Shown here piece after piece: positions 60,760 through 64,000 of a stretch of 64,000 nt of DNA (the stretch's first letter is position 1; each line of letters opens with the position of its first letter). The DNA is from Mesorhizobium sp. 131-2-1 (GTDB lineage Bacteria; Pseudomonadota; Alphaproteobacteria; Rhizobiales; Rhizobiaceae). The stretch is from contig NZ_AP023247.1 in NCBI RefSeq assembly GCF_016756535.1, forward strand, positions 2,790,501-2,854,500, read 5' to 3'. Below the pieces are notes generated by a model, which made no database searches, was not told the DNA's origin, and saw nothing but the letters and a program-made list of their open reading frames with translations. A program made the position numbers and the translations under genes.

Positions 60760-61653
60760 TCAGCCGGCGAGCGCGGCCTTGTTGGTTTCGAGGAACTGCT
60801 TCAGCGATTGCGGCTTGCGTCCCGACAGCGTCTCGATCGCGTCCGTCACCATGCCGATGCGGCCGGAGCGGGTGTTGGCGTCGAAGGAAACGATGACGCG
60901 GGCGAATTCCTCGGGAACGCCGGCCGCCTTCACGCCTTCGGTCAGGGCCTCGTCGGGCAGTTGAATGACGTCCAGCGGCTTGCCGGTGACCTCGCTGACA
61001 AGGGCGGCGATCTCGCTCGTCGTATAGGCTTGCGGGCCGGTCAGCGTGTAGATCCGGCTTTCGGTCGAGCTGGAAGCGAGGCCGGCGGCAATCGCGGCGG
61101 CCATGTCGTCGCGCGCGGCATGGGCGATGCGCCCGTCACCCGCCGACGTGTACCACTTGCCCGAGGCGATGGCGTGCGGCAGCGCCAGGAACAGGTTCTC
61201 CTGGTACCAGCCGTTGCGGAAGATCGTGTAGGCAATTCCGCTCGCCTTGATCGCCTGTTCGGTGCCGTAGTGGTCGCCGGCAAACAGTACCGGCGAGGCC
61301 GGCTCCGGGTTGGGCATCGAGGTGTAGAGCAGATGCGAAACGCCGGCCGCCCTGGCGGCGGATACCGCGGCCTGATGCTGCTTGAGGCGCCGGCCGCTCT
61401 TGAGGTCGAGGTCGCCGGTCGAGATGATCAGCACGCGGTCGGCGCTCTTGAAGGCCTGTTCCAGCGAAACCTGATCGTTGAAGTCGGCTGCCCTGACGGT
61501 GATGCCGAGAGCCGCGAGATCGGCGAGGCTTTCGGGATTGCGCGTGGTGGCGATGATGCGCGCCGGCGCAATCTTCTGCGCTTCCAGCAGATGGCGGAGG
61601 ACGCCGCGGCCAAGCTGGCCGGATGCGCCGGTGACGAGAAGGGTTTCGGTCAT
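60760..61653 (-). CDS. NAD(P)H-binding SDR, QorB-like quinone oxidoreductase
   Basis: 297 residues with an extended Rossmann fold: LLVTGASGQLGRGVLRHLLE (NADP loop GASGQLG, near residue 8), ATTRNPESLADLAALGITVRAADFNDQVSLEQAFKSADRVLIIST, YTSMPNPEPASPVLFAGDHYGTEQAIKASGIAYTIFRNGWYQEN. This matches QorB/YtfG, an NADPH:quinone reductase related to NmrA, without the SDR Tyr-x3-Lys. It is divergent from a HxlR-type regulator, the same arrangement as in many quinone or electrophile stress systems, where the regulator responds to quinones through a cysteine. Confidence 0.9.
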   Translation of the reverse strand: MTETLLVTGASGQLGRGVLRHLLEAQKIAPARIIATTRNPESLADLAALGITVRAADFNDQVSLEQAFKSADRVLIISTGDLDLKSGRRLKQHQAAVSAARAAGVSHLLYTSMPNPEPASPVLFAGDHYGTEQAIKASGIAYTIFRNGWYQENLFLALPHAIASGKWYTSAGDGRIAHAARDDMAAAIAAGLASSSTESRIYTLTGPQAYTTSEIAALVSEVTGKPLDVIQLPDEALTEGVKAAGVPEEFARVIVSFDANTRSGRIGMVTDAIETLSGRKPQSLKQFLETNKAALAG

Positions 61654-61695
61654 GGGAAGATCCTGATTTTGCGCCGAAGCGGCGGGTGCTCGTTA

Positions 61696-61714
61696 TGGTC
61701 TCAAAAAGAGACCA
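61696..61714. promoter_or_regulatory. Probable HxlR operator
   Basis: A perfect 7-bp inverted repeat TGGTCTC-AAAAA-GAGACCA in the 137-bp divergent region between the qorB-like and HxlR genes. Its position suits repression of both genes. No consensus -10/-35 pair could be fixed with confidence. Confidence 0.6.
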
Positions 61715-61790
61715 GCACTAAATTAGGAATTGACCCGTTGCCGTAAAGAAGGCAGTTTTCAGGGAGGTAGGCACACGCAGGGAACCAGCA

Positions 61791-62201
61791 ATGGACGGCA
61801 AGATCGTCAATCTGAAATCGAAGATCGAGATCTACAAAGCCATGACGGACGGCGCCAATTTCGCCGATTGCCCGGTTCGCGACGTCATGCAAGGCATTAA
61901 CGGCAAATGGAGCCCGTTGCTGGTGATGGCGCTTGCGGAAAAACCCTATCGCTTCGGTGAACTGCGGCGGCTGGTGCCCGACATCTCGCAGCGCATGCTG
62001 ACCCAGACGCTGCATGAGCTGCAGCGCGATGGCTACGTCCATCGCGAGGTGTTCCCGACCAAGCCGCCAAGTGTCGAATACAGCCTGACCGATCTCGGGC
62101 GTTCGATGTTCGGACCCTTGTACCAACTCGTCCAGTGGGCCGAACTCAACCATGACGCGGTGCGCGAAGCGCGGGCCGAATTCGACGCCGCGCAGGCCTG
62201 A
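61791..62201 (+). CDS. HxlR family transcriptional regulator
   Basis: 136 residues with the MarR-like winged helix of HxlR: CPVRDVMQGINGKWSPLLVMALAEKPYRFGELRRLVPDISQRMLTQTLHELQRDGYVHREVFPTKPPSVEYSLTDLGRSM. Cys27 in ADCPVRD occupies the place of the redox-sensing cysteine of HypR/QorR/YodB types, so a thiol switch by quinones or aldehydes is plausible. It is divergent from the quinone reductase-like gene, its likely target. AGGGAACC precedes the ATG. Confidence 0.92.
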   Translation: MDGKIVNLKSKIEIYKAMTDGANFADCPVRDVMQGINGKWSPLLVMALAEKPYRFGELRRLVPDISQRMLTQTLHELQRDGYVHREVFPTKPPSVEYSLTDLGRSMFGPLYQLVQWAELNHDAVREARAEFDAAQA

Positions 62202-62277
62202 GCCGCGATGCGTCAGCGCGGTGGCTTGATTTAGCCATGCCGCTGAAGGATTGTCCGGCCTTCGGGCTGGGCGGGCA

Positions 62278-63516
62278 ATGCAAGAATCTCTCGATATCGC
62301 TATTGCCGGCGCCGGGCCGGCCGGGCTGGCCACGGCGCTCTATCTCAACCGGGCAGGGCACCGCGTCACCGTCTTCGAGCGGTTCGATGAGCCGAAGCCG
62401 GTCGGTTCCGGGCTGATCCTGCAGCCGACCGGGCTCAGCGTGCTGGCCGAGCTTGGCGTGCTCAACGACATCCTCTCACTGGGCAGCCGCATCGACCGGC
62501 TGCATGGCGCCGACGCCGGCAGCGGCCGAACGGTGCTTGACGTCCGCTACGACGCCCGGCGCGGCGGCCGCTTCGGGCTGGCGGTGCATCGTGCGGCGCT
62601 GTTCGGCGTGCTGTTCGGCGCCGCCCGGCGCGAGGCGATCACCATCGAGACCAATGTCGAGATCGAGGCGCTAGAGACCGGCGAGAGCGCGATGCTGGTC
62701 TGCGGCAAGGGACGCAAAGCCGGCTCGTTCGACCTGATCGTGGATGCCAGCGGCGCGCGCTCGAAGCTGCGCCAGGGCCTGAACGATCCGGCCGAGGCGC
62801 GGCCGCTGGCCTACGGCGCGTTCTGGACCTCCCTCGGCTGGAAGGGCGAGGGCTTTGACGAGAACGCCTTGCTGCAGCGCTACGACAAGGCGAGCGTGAT
62901 GGTCGGCGTGCTGCCGATCGGCCGGCCCGAGCCCGGCGCCGAGAAGATGGCGGCCTTCTTCTGGAGCCTGAAGCCGGCGGATGTCGAAAGCGTCCGAGCC
63001 GCGGGGCTCGACGCGTGGAAGGCGAGGGTGGTTTCGCTGTGGCCGCAATGCGCTGCCTTCACCAGCCAGATCGACAGTTTCGAGCAGCTGTCGCTGGCGC
63101 GCTACGGCCACCACACAATGCGGCTGCCCTTCGGTCGGCGGCTGGCGGTGATTGGCGATGCCGCGCATTCGACCAGTCCGCAGCTTGGCCAGGGCGCCAA
63201 CATGGCGCTGCTCGACGCGGCGGCACTCAGCCACGCGCTGTCGCGGGCGGGCAGCATCGATGCGGCGCTGGAGGCCTATGCCAAGGCGCGGCGCTGGCAT
63301 GTGCGCGTCTTCCAGGCGCTGTCGCTGGCCTTCACGCCGTTCTATCAGTCGGATTCCGTGGCGCTGCCTTTCATCCGCGACCGGCTGGTGGCGACGATCG
63401 CCAAAATCCCGCCAGCGCCACAGTTCCTGGCGTCGATGGTGGCCGGAACGGTGATCGATCCGTTCAGGCGTATCGGGCTTCAGGAAGCGCGGTGGCCTGA
63501 TCGCCCTGCCGGATGA
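62278..63516 (+). CDS. FAD-dependent aromatic-type monooxygenase (UbiH/PHBH fold)
   Basis: 412 residues from the ATG at 62278. FAD motif IAIAGAGPAGLATALYLNRAGHRVTVFERFD at the N-terminus, VDASGARSKLRQ in the DG-type motif position, and RLAVIGDAAHSTSPQLGQGANMALLDAAALSHAL (the GD motif, near residue 290) define a group A flavoprotein monooxygenase. It hydroxylates an aromatic or related ring with NAD(P)H and oxygen; the substrate is unknown. The frame extends to 62251, but the ATG gives a standard N-terminus. It may be co-regulated with the HxlR gene (76 bp upstream). Its end overlaps the glutathione transferase gene by 53 bp tail to tail. Confidence 0.88.
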   Translation: MQESLDIAIAGAGPAGLATALYLNRAGHRVTVFERFDEPKPVGSGLILQPTGLSVLAELGVLNDILSLGSRIDRLHGADAGSGRTVLDVRYDARRGGRFGLAVHRAALFGVLFGAARREAITIETNVEIEALETGESAMLVCGKGRKAGSFDLIVDASGARSKLRQGLNDPAEARPLAYGAFWTSLGWKGEGFDENALLQRYDKASVMVGVLPIGRPEPGAEKMAAFFWSLKPADVESVRAAGLDAWKARVVSLWPQCAAFTSQIDSFEQLSLARYGHHTMRLPFGRRLAVIGDAAHSTSPQLGQGANMALLDAAALSHALSRAGSIDAALEAYAKARRWHVRVFQALSLAFTPFYQSDSVALPFIRDRLVATIAKIPPAPQFLASMVAGTVIDPFRRIGLQEARWPDRPAG

Positions 63517-64000
63517 TCTCAGACAAATGCGAAGCCTTGGCGCGCAGGAAGGCCTCGAGGCGCTGCGGGTAATCCTGGTCGACCGCTTCCTCCACCGACC
63601 GCCGTTCGCCCAGTGCCTGGCGCCAATGCGCGACCATCGGCTTTTCATCGAGGATGCCGAAATCGCCGATCCGGTCGAAGACGTCGAAATAGCGGAAGAT
63701 CGGTCCGTAGACGGCGTCGACCAGTGAAAAATGCGCACCGGCGAACCAGGAGCCCTGGCTTGTGCGGCCTGTCAGTTCCGCCTCCAGCCGATCGAACATC
63801 GCCGACAGCCCGCTGGCTTCGGCTTGGAAAGCGGCCTCGCTGGAAGCGGAGTAGAACCGGCCGATGGCGTTCAGAATGGCCGAGCCGAACTCGATCCAGG
63901 CGCGGTGCCGGGCGCGGGTCAGCGGGATGCAGCGGATTGGCTTCGGTTTCCTCGAGGAATTCGAGGATCACCGCCGATTCGAAAATCACCGTTTCCTCGC
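63464..64000 (-). pseudogene. Glutathione S-transferase with a frameshift, 5' end beyond the window
   Basis: Two reading frames carry consecutive parts of one GST. From the window edge to about 63925, frame A reads ETVIFESAVILEFLEETEANPLHPADP, the end of the N-terminal thioredoxin-like domain. Past 63920, frame A loses similarity and frame B continues RARHRAWIEFGSAILNAIGRFYSAS ... MFDRLEAELTGRTSQGSWFAGAHFSLVDAVYGPIFRYFD to a stop at 63464. An extra base or a lost GC pair in 63911-63935, within a GCGC/CCC-rich stretch, explains the break. It could be a real mutation or a sequence error. An intact gene would conjugate glutathione to electrophiles or act in a related lyase reaction. Confidence 0.78.

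Overview
The window is a GC-rich chromosomal segment from an alphaproteobacterium of the order Hyphomicrobiales (Rhizobiales), most like Mesorhizobium or a close relative. The signs are a circularly permuted tmRNA with the rhizobial tag ANDNYAEARLAA, the sspB / DUF4169 / ribbon-helix-helix gene set, CobF-type aerobic cobalamin synthesis, rhizobial palindromic intergenic repeats, and dense ATGA/TGATG gene overlaps. I saw no rRNA, tRNA, CRISPR array, prophage or insertion sequence. Most of it reads as ordinary core chromosome with small catabolic islands.

Layout. 1-3.6 kb: a cut-off thioesterase, a GlcD-like flavin oxidase with a small unknown partner, and a DyP peroxidase. 3.8-11.5 kb: a giant AsmA-like protein with a TolA-like repeat tail, the sspB operon, a divergent TetR/drug-efflux pair, and the two-piece ssrA (tmRNA) gene. 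11.7-16.5 kb: DUF2853, thyA, then a molybdate island (molbindin, modABC and a helix-turn-helix-only ModE) with good ModE-box candidates. 16.5-25.7 kb: a sugar-alcohol type operon on the minus strand (FGGY kinase, DeoR regulator, GlpD/EryB-like dehydrogenase, DUF2291 protein and a complete ribose-type ABC transporter), fired from two promoters of nearly identical sequence. 25.7-35.7 kb: cobF, DUF4424, folA, hflK-hflC-DUF2065-Do protease, serB/miaA and a diguanylate cyclase. 35.7-45.4 kb: a 140-bp inverted repeat, a HerA-like ATPase, an XRE-cupin regulator, a probable phosphonate-degrading pair tmpA-tmpB with a divergent LysR gene, a flavin monooxygenase, and a secreted aromatic-rich protein. 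45.4-48.1 kb: ilvIH behind a complete transcription attenuator. 48.2-57.8 kb: an amino-acid exporter, an RND efflux pair, a cobalt-type nitrile hydratase operon ending in an EF-G relative that lacks the GTPase domain, and a RecD-like helicase. 57.9-64.0 kb: pdxJ, kup, qorB/HxlR, a flavin monooxygenase, and a glutathione S-transferase whose reading frame is broken.

How genes work together. tmRNA (tags stalled chains) and SspB (delivers tagged chains to ClpXP) lie within 3 kb. HflKC with the Do-type protease form an envelope quality-control block. ThyA and FolA close the thymidylate/folate cycle but are 15 kb apart. The two halves of a classical ModE regulator sit on separate genes on either side of modABC. 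The kinase, dehydrogenase, regulator and ABC importer form a self-contained uptake and catabolic unit, probably for a polyol. All assignments come from reading the sequence and from family knowledge; no database search was run.
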